Positions 23,203 to 33,966 of a stretch of 64,000 nt of DNA are shown here, in pieces. Source of the stretch: Vermamoeba vermiformis. Lineage: Eukaryota; Tubulinea; Echinamoebida. The translations under genes and the position numbers were made by a program. Every line of letters starts with the position of its first letter. The stretch's first letter is position 1. The notes beneath the pieces are model-generated. The model was given only the letters and a program-made list of their open reading frames with translations. It ran no database searches and was not told the origin of the DNA. The stretch covers positions 434,001-498,000 of the forward strand of contig JBEWZL010000209.1 in assembly GCA_045837725.1 (NCBI GenBank). Direction: 5' to 3'.

Positions 23203-25794
23203 TTACGAACAAGTAGCGGAACACTGGGATTCAAACCACTTTGGGATCGGGCATTTGAACTCGATGTTTGACGCATAGCAAATACGCACCTTCCAATAAT
23301 CCAAGTGCTCGAATGAGACATATGAAAACGGGTTGTTTGATATGTCGACATATTCTAACCGAGGCTCGTCTTCACCTTCGTCCCAGAACAAACCATTCAA
23401 CTTGTTGTGGCTCACATCCAAATATTTGAGCGCTGTAAACCTTATCATGGTAAAGTATCCATCAAGGTTATTATGAGATAAATCAAGCTCATCACTGACG
23501 CGCAAGTACGGAACGGAGCCAGTTAAGTTGTTGTTCGATAGATGCAGCGCCCAGATCGAGTTGACAAATCCCATTGGCGGTATCGTTCCGGTCAATGCAT
23601 TCGATGATAAGTTAATAAGCATGCTGTCAGTTTCATATAGGAGTGTCGGTGGAATAGTCCCATGAATATTGCAGTCACCAAGATCCAGTTTGAGATTGCG
23701 CATCTGGTGGTTTGGAATGGTTCCAGTGAGCTTCTTATTTTGACCCAAAATGATCTCTTCTATTTTCGGTAGGTACCACAACGACGAGGGGATCGTGCCT
23801 TGCAAATCATTCAACGCCAGATCGATGCGCTCAAGCGTTTCAATGTCACCGATCTCCACGGGGATTGTTCCAACAAGATTATTTTCTTTGATGTGCAGGG
23901 CCACTATATGGTCGCTATAGCAATATACACCATACCATTCACATACGGATTCGTCAGAGCCCCATTTGTTATTATGGAACCAATTCGATCCGTTCGTGGC
24001 CAAGAACAACTTCATCAAAGCGTCTCTATGGTGAGGATAATTGTAGGGTATCGGAGCACTCTGAGCGGGCGGTGGTGATGGTGTTAACGGATTGTTGTTG
24101 AAGTTGCTTGGCGAAGTCACGAAGTAAAAGACGCCAACTACAGCGCTAATGAGGAAGACCAAGGCTGCGAGTGGCATCAGCCATTGACGAGCTCTGCTTG
24201 TTATTGTGTGCGTGGTGCTCGTCACTGCTGTATCCTTGTTGACCTTTTCATCGCATTTAGGTTGCTTCGAGATGAACTCAGCATACAACGAGTCCAGCAA
24301 CCTGCTGATCCGATCCGACTCTGACTTGAGTCCGTTGATGTCACTCAAGTTCTGTTTGATCGATTCACTGAGGTAAGGAATCAATGACTCGTAGTCCACA
24401 TGAAGAATGCCATCGATCAACTGAACTGCTTCAGGAACAACACTTTCGATTTGTTGTGCAATGTAACCAACGAATCGTTTGTTTGTTGAGTGCTGAACAT
24501 TGTCTTTGAACTTGTATTCAACGCCATCAATCTTCAGAAGCACGTTGCGTGGATCACGATCTATGAAGACTTGAAGTTAGCAAGATAATTTCGAACCAGA
24601 TCGCGTGTCACAAGTACCTTCCGTGAGGAGTCTGATGTCTTCTTTAATGTTGATATCAGATGCCTTGTAGAAGTTGAGTGCTCTGAAGTTGCCCACAACT
24701 TCTGCATTGCCGTTGTAGAGTACCAAGTATTGCTCATCGTGGTCTTCTGCCTTTGGCATTAACATGTCGTTCTCGGGCAAATACTCACGATATACTATCA
24801 TATTACTATTGTACTATTAGTAACTGCGTAGTAGTACATCATATCGGTACTTACGTGTTTGCCACAAACTCTCTGTGGTCGTACCGTGCGTGGTAAGGAG
24901 ACAGCTCGGTGGACTCGTAGCACACGTTCGGTGAATCCCCTACTGCCTCGTGGAAAGCGCCCGCGACATAAGCATTGTTTGCTAGGCCATGGGTTGTATG
25001 AGGTGAGACGCTGTCTTCTTGCTTGACTGAGACTTCTTCGTAGGCAACGCGTCGTCTTTTCTTTGGTGGTTCTTCGTCGCTTGAATGAAGCTCTGCTTGC
25101 TCGTTGGTGTTGAGTGTTATTGGCTCAAGTAGTGGATATTCTGGCTGTGGCTCGTCGTATTGAGACCAAATGATGGGAACAAGTACTGCAACGTAACGAT
25201 CAGATTCAGTCAGGGAATGTTTTAAGCTAAAAATCGAAGTTCTTTGATAATCATAATGCTAACTAATTGCTTTATTGCAGAATTAGGCAAATTAAAAATT
25301 TGGGGGTTTGTGCCTTGTGAAATTAGCTGCGTAAATAAAACAATATTATTACCTTCATCATTAATTGCTGAATCATCTGCTTTTCGTTTCTTTGGAAGTA
25401 ATTGAAATATTTCAGACGTTCCTCGACTGATTATGGAGCCTAAGTGGACGCAGGCCACATTAAATCTGATCGCTCGCTTTTTCACTTTTCTAAAATCAAA
25501 TACGCCATGCTTAATCTTCAACCGCAGCTTTAAGCCTTCTACTGTGGTATTTTCTTTGGTCTGTAAAATATAAGGGTTTCGTTTTGCCCAGATCAAACTT
25601 TTTGTGGCTTCGAACTCCTTGTCTCCATCACATGATAGGATCTGAATTTGATAGTGCCATTCCTCTACCGAATTTTGTTTCTTTATTGAGATGCCAATCC
25701 CGCTTGAAGCTATTTTGAAAGAATAACCTCCTTGAAAATCTCCATGTAGCGGTATTTGGATTTGAAATATAAACCTAACGTGTAACGACTGCAT
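23203..25794 (-). CDS. P6: LRR-ICA membrane-tethered TF-like protein
   Basis: Minus-strand exons are 25353-25794, 24855-25185, 24618-24805 and 23203-24560, giving 772 residues. Class C N-domain close to P2 (MQSLHVRFIFQIQIPLHGDF) and the same NLS (LLPKKRKADD). Exon 2 starts VLVPIIWSQ and includes a second basic patch (PKKRRRVAYEE). The ICA dyad is Ser307/Lys312; the usual Tyr-Met before VLYNG is Tyr-Leu. The membrane helix is near 447-468. The ectodomain has N-cap CEWYGVYC, about eight GTIP-type LRRs and C-cap FKCPIPKWFESQCSATC. A dead copy of another paralogue (25913-26395) lies about 120 bp from its start codon. Confidence 0.85.
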
Positions 25795-25912
25795 GTTGTG
25801 TCATTATTAATCGAAAAAAGATCTGATTAACCGGAATTTTGACGTCATTTTTGACACTTCATCTGCATTTGTGAATGCTGAAGTCATTTTCGGGCTTGAA
25901 CATACAAGCGGT

Positions 25913-26395
25913 CAAAACAGACACCCTTCTCATTTAAAAAATCCGCCAAAGATGCACCAATAGAAGCAATCGAATTACATCTTCGAATCGGCCCTGGTTT
26001 TGATTTTAGAAAAGTTCCGAAGAGATACGTCAGATTCGAAATCGAATGCTTTGCTTCTGGAACATTTCAATGTAAAGCCTCTTCAAAAGTATGTCAGATA
26101 CTCGGAAAACGAAGGACTGCGCACGCGTCAGATATTGAAGCAGGTAAAATTTTGTTTTAATTTGTTTCGCACTAAAATTATTATTAACACCCTTTTGTCG
26201 TTTAGATATAATTAACGTGCTCTAATTTGAACCGACAAATAATATTTGGTAATTTTTAATTTTATTTTTACTTTTTCAGCCGTGATCCCCGTCGTTTGGC
26301 AAGCTCCAACCAACCTCGACAATTCAGACTTTGATATCGACGTTGAAGAGCTTCTTCAAAGCTTTTCAAACAATGAAGAGAGGCCTCCACCACGC
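25913..26395 (+). pseudogene. Truncated array copy (end of exon 1, intron, part of exon 2)
   Basis: The stretch is nearly identical to P12 44681-45145, starting inside exon 1 (QTPFSFKKSAKDA) and running through the GPGFDFRK motif, the NLS, the intron and the start of exon 2 (VIPVVWQAPTNLDNSD), then losing similarity soon after SFSNNEE. There is no start codon, ICA, membrane helix or LRR. Some sites match P11 instead of P12 (FDIDVEELL, FEIECFASG), so it derives from an ancestor of the pair or has been partly converted. The duplicated piece keeps its intron, so it arose through DNA, not RNA. Confidence 0.85.
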
Positions 26396-26931
26396 GCTCA
26401 ATAAGCGAACCTCGTTGGTGAAAAGACGCATCTTGATCAAACTTCTTCTCGAGTGCTGATGCAAGTGATCAGATTCTTCAAAACGTGACAACCTGTTCGC
26501 TGACTTCACTCAGTTCAAACAGAACAAACCTGCAAAAGTTCCATAAGTATGATAGTCAGGACAATCGATTTGGTATCGAAGGCTTGCATTGGGCTTGGGT
26601 GGTATCGCAGACTCAGCTCAAACGGTTTGGCATCAGTACGCTACCAACTTCAAGTCGAGCTTGTTGTTAGTTCGGCGATGCAGCATATAGCTACTTGATG
26701 TAGATGATGTCTGGATTTTGAAGCGATGTGGTGCTACGTGTGATTAAACCTGATGTTTTATTGTGCCACGCACAATGGTTACAAATGTGCGGTTATGCAC
26801 CCAAAATGTAGATTTCTTTGTCCTTGTCTCATCTCTCTACGAATTTCCGAATGTACTCTTTTGTCACATTCGTCCAAGTCCCGTCCGCGTAGCGTACTTA
26901 TACGGAATATAACCATTACTGTGGGGCTTAA
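26396..26931. other. Intergenic region with possible decayed coding sequence
   Basis: No intact gene is seen. A plus-strand frame broken by stops reads like protein near 26480-26680 (for example NLFADFTQFKQNKPAKVP, then after stops SIWYRRLALGLGGIADS), perhaps a relic of unknown origin. The last 60 bp should hold the P7 promoter. Confidence 0.3.
26876..26884 (+). promoter_or_regulatory. AGTCCCGT motif upstream of P7
   Basis: AAGTCCCGT lies 48 bp before the P7 ATG, with GTCACA a little upstream, as for the other class B genes. Confidence 0.3.
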
Positions 26932-28474
26932 ATGGAGAAGCTAAGAGTAAAGACGTCATTCATCGTGTTTGTCCCGTTGGAAAGCGAACCATATCAGGTC
27001 GTTCGATCAGATGGCCCAAAACCAAATTTCGGGTTTTCTCTGGACACAAATTGCGGACGAGTGCTATTTTCAATTAAGCTGTTCTGCAAGCAGAGAGTAA
27101 CATCAAAGGAATACGAACAAGCTGACTGTCTTTGTTGGGCAACCAGAACTCCACTCGCTCTCAGAAAACGAACAGATGAACAACAACCGACGCTTGCCCT
27201 ACGACTAAAGGTCAAACAAGGAGCGTTCGATTTTAGAAAGAGTAAGAAGAGATTCATTCGGTTGCAAATCGAATGTGGTACTTCAGAAGGGCAACTCATC
27301 AAAACCGCCACATCTGAATTTTTTCAATTGCTTCCACGGAAGAGAACTAGTGATATATTCGAGGAAGATAACAAAGGAGGTAGGATTTTATATTTAAAAA
27401 ATAATTGCCGATTATTTTGCGGATTTGTTTTCTGATCTTCCTTCAGTTATCCTTCCTTTGCAATGGCGAAACAATCATTGTATTGGAAATATTCGTCATG
27501 TTTTCCAATTACTCTCCAGCCCAAGTGGTTGTTTTACTGACGAAGAGGACTCAGTTATTACTCATTACGATGGACCAGAGACACCAATGGCGGACGATAA
27601 CTCAGAGTGCAACTCGCCTAAATCTGAGGAGAGCAGTAGCGAGCATATTCTACTAAGGTGCGTAAAATGGTTATCCAAGCGTACTTTCTAATCTAGAGCT
27701 ACGTAGGAGCCAGGCCGACAGAGAGGATCGAAGTGCAATGAGCAATGCTAGTATAGTTGAAGGATACGATGTATATGACAGCGGAAGTAGTTCCGATAGC
27801 GATGTCGTGCTGCAGTCTCACGAGGATCTACCAGATTTACACGGGCAACCAGAGCCGCAGACGACGTAAGTAATAAGTATATTTTCGCAATATAGATATT
27901 AACTCAAGTACACTTCAGTGGGCTTTCATTTAATACAGTATTGGTGCAACGCCACTCTCAACAAAACGAACATTATGCCGTGCTGCACAACGGCAATGCA
28001 GAAGTCGTGGGCAACTTCAGAGCACTCAACTTCTACAAGGCATCCGATATCAATATCAAAGAAGACATCAGACTGCTCATGGAAGGTACGTACAATTCAA
28101 CACATACTCAGTGATCGTGTTGCACTGGTGCTAACGTTGTTTCAGAACACGATCCACGTGACGTTCTTCTGAAGATCTCAGGAGTGTCGTACAAATTCAA
28201 ACCAGGCACAACACACTCCACTCAACGACGATTCGTTGGTTACATTGCACAACAAATCGAAAGTGTTGTTCCTGAAGCAGTTCAGTTGATCGATGGCATT
28301 CTTCATGTGGATTACGAGTCATTGATTCCCTATCTCAGTGAATCGATCAAACAGAACTACAGTGACGTCAATGCCTTAAAGGCTGAACTACATTGTCTTA
28401 AACTGGTCGTTGTTGTGTTAGTATTAGCTGTACTTTACTTCGGACTTCTTGCCAGCAACTTCCTGAGGCACTGA
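26932..28474 (+). CDS. P7: ICA membrane-tethered TF-like protein without LRRs
   Basis: Exons are 26932-27379, 27447-27657, 27707-27865, 27919-28085 and 28146-28474, giving 437 residues. Class B N-domain (MEKLRVKTSFIVFVPLE, then KQGAFDFRKSKKRFIR) ending LLPRKRTSD. Exon 2 starts VILPLQW; exon 2b is Ser/Asp-rich. The ICA dyad Ser315/Lys320 is intact. The opening ICA motif is altered to EHYAVLHNG. After the ICA core the usual linker is replaced by a helix at 413-432 (KLVVVVLVLAVLYFGLLA) and a five-residue tail, then a stop at 28474. The next gene starts 164 bp later and no LRR relic was seen. It would be a membrane-tethered, self-cleaving factor with no ectodomain, like a minimal MYRF. Confidence 0.82.
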
Positions 28475-28588
28475 CGATTCTTAGAAGAGTCTTTTTGTTT
28501 TGTCCTGCTACTTGTACAGTGTAGAGTATTAATTGTAATTGTAAGATCAAATTTCCGAAAATCACAATGTGCCCTCGTGTCACATGAC

Positions 28589-28597
28589 AAGTCCCAT
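28589..28597 (+). promoter_or_regulatory. AGTCCCAT motif upstream of P8
   Basis: AAGTCCCAT lies about 41 bp before the P8 ATG, directly after GTGTCACATGAC, matching the GTCACA plus GGTCCC pair of other class B genes. Confidence 0.3.
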
Positions 28598-28637
28598 CTG
28601 GGTTTCAATTTCAAGTTTAATGATTGCGCCTGATGTG

Positions 28638-31242
28638 ATGGAGAAAGTACACGTTAAAACGAGTTTCTCGTTGTTCGTTCCTTTGGAAAACAATTACCTG
28701 CATCTCGCTCAAACAGAGCTGACCTCTGAATCCACTCCGGGTATTTCAATCACTGATCATTCCGGCAATCGCATCTTCTTCACACTGCGATTGTTCTGCA
28801 AGCAGAGATTGTCATCAAAAGAGTACGAGCAGCCTGATAGCCTTTGTTTGACAAAGCGGCTGCCATTCAGAAAACAAACAGCCGAAGATCGGCACAGTTC
28901 AGGCTTTATTCTTCGATTGAAGGTTAAGCAAGGCACGTTTGATTTCAGAAAGGTCGAGAAGAGATTCATTCGGTTGCAGGTTGACTGCATAACTTCAGAA
29001 GGTCAATTAATTAATTCTGCGACTTCAGAATTTTTCCAATTACTTCCGCGCAAACGACAGAGCGGAGTATTAGCAGACATCAGTAAAGAAGGTCAGTATT
29101 CAATTTTTAAAATTATTCAATAATTAATTTCAGTATTAAAAATTATCCGGAGCTTGCCTAATTTAGAAAACAGTGATTATTACCGCGCTATGGAACCGCC
29201 ACGATAATAGCCTGTTTTACAACGCGCATTATGCAAGCAAATCATCGGAAAGCCGAGCTTTTTCATCGGATGCGATCAACACCATCCTCCAGCAAGCACA
29301 TGAAGAGTCAAAGAATCAAGTCGACTTTTCATCTTCAATACACATATTAGAAGAGAGCAGTAGCGAGCACCAGGCTCTACTAAGGTAAGTGCCTGGTTTG
29401 ATCGGTAACATTGGTCTGACCTCGTTCTCGTAGCTTGGAGGGCAGCGAATCAGAAAATTACGATCAGTCTGCCTTGAATGCCGCGCTTGATGGTTATACA
29501 AATAATAACTTGTTGATGGACCAATACATGGTGCTGTACAACGGCAATGCAGAAGTCGTGGGCAACTTCAGAGCACTCAACTTCTACAAGGCATCCGATA
29601 TCAATATTAAAGAGGACGTTAGACTGCTCATGGAAGGTACATGCAATTCAACACATACTCAGCGATTGTGTTGCACGTGTACTAACGTTGTTTTTCAGAA
29701 CACGATCCACGTGACGTCCTTCTGAAGATCTCTGGCGTGTCGTACAAATTCAAACCAGGCACAACACACTCCACTCAACGACGATTCGTTGGTTACATTG
29801 CACAACAAATCGAAAGTGTTGTTCCTGAAGCAGTTCAGTTGATCGATGGAGTTCTGCACGTGGACTACGAGTCATTGATACCCTATCTCAGTGAATCGAT
29901 CAAACAGAACTTCACTGACATTAAACAAAGCAACAACGATATTGGTTACATGAAGCACGAACATCATCGCATCAAGCAAATCTTAGACTTGCTGTACGAG
30001 GACTTTTTGAAGAGAGAACAAACGCGGAACAAAGAAGAGTCACGTGCGAATATTCAACGCGATCCTTTGTCGACTTGGCGCAGAGTTTTATTGCTAATAT
30101 TTGGCATTGCGTTGACTGCTACAGCAGTGATGGTTGGATTGTTCTTCGTGCTCGATCACAAAGTAATTCTTCCCGACAGCCCGCCCACCGCTCCTTCACC
30201 TGCACCACCAACAGAAACTCCATTGCCTGACATTGACCCGTACAAAGAAGCACTTATAGACCTTTATCTTTCGACGAATGGCCAAAATTGGAACTTGTCC
30301 TCGTCACAAAACCCAGTTCGATGGCTTTCAGATGCACCAATATGCCGCTGGTATGGAGTGAGTTGTTTTAACGGAACACTTACCGTACTTTGGCTGGCGG
30401 GTGCAAATCTTCAAGGAACAATTCCAGAGTCGATTGGCAATCTCACATCTTTGAAAGTGCTTGCGTTGAACAATAACAAGTTGACAGGAGTGATTCCAAA
30501 CTCGATCGGCAAGCTTATTAACTTGCAGCGCCTACATATGTCTAAAAACCATCTTACTGGAACGATTCCTGACTCGATTGGCAATATTACTACACTACAG
30601 GAGCTGAGCCTGTATGAAAACAATTTGACAGGAACAATTCCACCGTTAGAAATGCTCTACGAATTAGAACAGTTAAGTCTCGATGATAATCCAGAATTGT
30701 CAGGCACATTACCAGATTTGCCGAATCGGATTTTGCAGGTTACCCTAAGTGGATGTGCTCTTAATGGAACAATTCCGCAATCGATTTCAACATTGCAAGA
30801 CATAAACACTATATTATTGGATCACAATCAACTACAAGGAACTATTCCACGTCTTCCTTCTGGCAATGTTATGTCGATTTACATTAATTTAAGTTACAAC
30901 AGCTTGGAAGGCACTGTACCCTCATTTGTCGATAACATTTTTACAAATCCAACTGTGTACCTTGATCTGTCTTATAATAAGCTTCATGGCTCAATACAGA
31001 ATCTAGCAGGAACGAAGTTCATTTGGATCTGCTTACAGAACAACAAACTCAGTGGCGAAGTTTCGTATTATGATACCAGCATTCTAAAGTGGCTAGATAT
31101 TAGTAATAACATGTTCACTTCATTCAACAGTTCAGCGCCTGCACCAAGTGACAACTTCGTTTGTGACGCGTACGGGAATCCCTTTCGATGTCCAATTCCA
31201 GATTGGGTTCTACAAAGTTGTAACGCTACTTGTATTAGTTAG
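28638..31242 (+). CDS. P8: LRR-ICA membrane-tethered TF-like protein
   Basis: Exons are 28638-29091, 29174-29384, 29434-29636 and 29699-31242, giving 803 residues. The start at MEKVHVKTSFSLFVPLE matches the other class B genes; an upstream frame to 28569 has no paralogue support. The NLS is LLPRKRQSG. Exon 2 begins VIITALW, the only copy in which the conserved Pro before Trp is lost. Exon 2b is absent. The ICA dyad is Ser276/Lys281. A helix near 419-441 is followed by a Pro/Thr stalk. The ectodomain is one of the longest: N-cap CRWYGVSC, about eleven GTIP-type LRRs and C-cap FRCPIPDWVLQSCNATC. Intron 3 closely resembles those of P7, P10 and P13. Confidence 0.86.
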
Positions 31243-31300
31243 TAAATATGACGACCAAAGTTGTACGATAATTTGGAGGCTCGATCGTGTGTTCCCTCTT

Positions 31301-31310
31301 TTGGTCCCGT
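31301..31310 (+). promoter_or_regulatory. GGTCCCGT motif upstream of P9
   Basis: TTTTGGTCCCGTGTT lies 51 bp before the P9 ATG and is followed by TAGTCACAT; the block is nearly the same as that at 16381. Confidence 0.35.
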
Positions 31311-31360
31311 GTTAATTTTGTAGTCACATCCAAAATCTTTTCGCCCAATACCACACAGCG

Positions 31361-33844
31361 ATGGCAAGAGTGCGCGTCAAAGCATCATTTAGTTTATTCC
31401 TTCCATTGGAAAGCGAGCGTAACGAATTCGGAAACTTGACTCTCACATCCAAACCTCAGTTTGGATTCACCACTGCGCATCCTTTCGGAGAGATCAAATA
31501 TTCTTTGAGGTTATTCTACAAGCAGCGGATCAAAGTTGCACAAGAATACGAACAACAAGACTGTCTTTGTTGGGCGACAAAAACTCCACTCTGTCTGACA
31601 GATGAGCAACAACAGTCAGGATTACTCCTTCGATTAAAGGTCAAACAAGGAGTATTCGATTTTAGAAAAGTCGAGAAGATATTTATTCGCTTACAGATCG
31701 AATGTAGTACTTCAGAAGGTCAAATAATTAATACCGCGACTTCAGAATTTTTTCAATTGCTTCCACGTAAGCGAAAAAGCGATATATTCGATGGAAATAG
31801 CAAAGGAGGTCAGTATATAATTTTAAAAAATAATTTCGGTTAATTATAAATAAATTAGAACTAACTCTTTTTGCAGTGATCATTCCAATGCAATGGCGAA
31901 ATAATATTAATACCTTTGATGTAATTCAACGACAACTAAACGACCAAATTGCTGCAGCCAACGAGTTCGAAAGATCCAATATCGCGCACGAAGAGCAAGC
32001 GTTAACTACGTACGTACCATAATGTGATTTTCCTAATTTTGGGCGACGCTAATACCCGAGTTAGTGAATGTACCATGGTTAATATTGCACCTGATTACAG
32101 CGAACATTACAACGGAAGTTTTGAAAGCGACGCTGTTCATCTATCAACACCTGGTTATGAGCACGGGCGACCAGAGCTATCGTGAGTAAACAATTTTTCG
32201 CAGTTGATTGGTTAATTGTTGTTAATTGTGTCTTCAGTACCTCCTCAAACAACGCCTTAGTTCGTTACGAGCACGAGAACGAACAGTACATGGTACTCTA
32301 CAACGGCAATGCAGAAGTTGTGGGCAACTTCAGAGCACTCAACTTCTACAAGGCATCTGATATCAAAATCAAAGAGGATATCAGACTACTCACTGAAGGT
32401 ACGTGTGGTTCGAAAAATTATAATCTTGCTAACATTAAGTTTCATAGATCGCAACCCACGCAACGTTCTTCTGAAGATTGAAGGCGTGGAGTACAAGTTC
32501 AAGAAAGGAACGAGTCACTCAACAAACAAACGATTCGTTGGTTACATTGCACAACAAATCGAAAGTGTTGTTCCTGAAGCAGTTCAGTTGATCGATGGCA
32601 TTCTTCATGTGGACTACGAGTCATTGATTCCTTACCTCAGTGAATCGATCAAACAGAACTACAGTGACACCAATAATGTCAAATCCGAGCAAAGTCGTAT
32701 CAAAATGATCATTGACATGCTTTACGATGACTACATGAAACGAGAGTCAACTCAGTCCCAAAAGTACAAAGCGACACACGACTCCAGGTCTAATTCAAAA
32801 CGACAACCAAAGTACACTTGGTTCCATATTCTGATGATTGTGCTTGGTACTATAGTGACTATATCTGTCGTGACAATTGGCACGTACCTCATCACTCAAA
32901 AAGTGCACGTTAATCATAACACTCCAAATGACGCTCCGTTACCTTCTACAAACCCATTACCTGCGCTGACGCCAGCAATCCAAACGACAACGCCACATTA
33001 TTATGATCCAGACAGATTCGCACTTGTAGAGTTGTATTTGGCAACGAATGGTGATAATTGGAGCATACCAAAGGGTCAGTGGTCGTTAGACAAGTTGACG
33101 TGCACTTGGACTGGAGTTAGATGTGACGGTGGACGAGTTATTGAACTTATACTTGCGCACAAGAACTTAAGCGGGACCATCCCAAGCTCGATCAGCAACC
33201 TGGAAGAACTTGAGTATCTTGCGTTAAGCAATAACAATCTGACAGGAACGATACCAGCATCAATCAAGCAACTCAAGCGCCTTGCTACGTTAAGCATGGC
33301 AGGCAATCCGCACTTGTCAGGATCAATCCCTGATTTACCGACCTCACTGAGGAGCATTGACTTGGATCATTGTAACTTTACTGGGACAATTCCAGAGTCA
33401 GTCTCAAAAATGAAGTTAGAGGCATTAACGCTCAGCTATAATCAACTCAGCGGGACGATCCCGCGGCTACATCCAGCTTATGGAATTGACTTGTCTCATA
33501 ATCGATTAGAAGGCACTATACCACCATTCAAAAGTACAAATGGTTTGTCTTCAGGAATGGCGTTGGACGTCTCGAGCAACTTGCTCCATGGAACGTTGGA
33601 AAACTTAAAGAACATCGATTTGGCTAGCCTCTCGGTGCAGAACAATAACTTCACCGGGGAAGCTGCGTTATTTCATATGACGCAGCTTCATACATTATTT
33701 TTAGGCAACAACTCATTTACGTCGTTTAACAGATCTACGTCTAAACCTTATTACTTGGCCGAATGTGACGCATCCGGCATTGGATTTCGGTGTCCAATTC
33801 CTGATTGGCTCGCAACAAAATGCAATGCCTTTTGTATTGCTTAG
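31361..33844 (+). CDS. P9: LRR-ICA membrane-tethered TF-like protein
   Basis: Exons are 31361-31808, 31877-32009, 32065-32181, 32238-32398 and 32448-33844, giving 751 residues. The exon 2b acceptor could also be at 32101 without a frame change. Class B N-domain (MARVRVKASFSLFLPLE) with NLS LLPRKRKSD; exon 2 opens VIIPMQW. The cleavage motif reads SDIKIKED, with the dyad Ser273/Lys278 kept and Lys in place of Asn between them. The ICA is a private type, KKGTSHSTNKR. The membrane helix is near 411-436. The ectodomain has N-cap CTWTGVRC, about nine LRRs and C-cap FRCPIPDWLATKCNAFC. Confidence 0.85.
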
Positions 33845-33900
33845 ACTATGTAAATAAATCATGCAAGCCGTGCAGTCGGAATTCCCGAAGAAATGTGCTT

Positions 33901-33910
33901 TTTGGTCCCA
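33901..33910 (+). promoter_or_regulatory. GGTCCCAT motif pair upstream of P10
   Basis: TTTGGTCCCATTG and a second CTGGTCCCC 14 bp later lie 45-65 bp before the P10 ATG; ACAGTCACAAT follows near 33942. Confidence 0.35.
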
Positions 33911-33966
33911 TTGTCTGGTCCCCTCCTTACACGTCAAATTAACAGTCACAATTAAAACAACCAACG

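Noticed and set aside
26485-26670. Plus-strand open frame of 61 codons
   Set aside because: Unsupported; a different, stop-broken frame there looks more protein-like but is not a gene.
32309-32447. P9 frame beginning MQKLWATSEH
   Set aside because: Same shifted reading of exon 3 plus intron, not coding.
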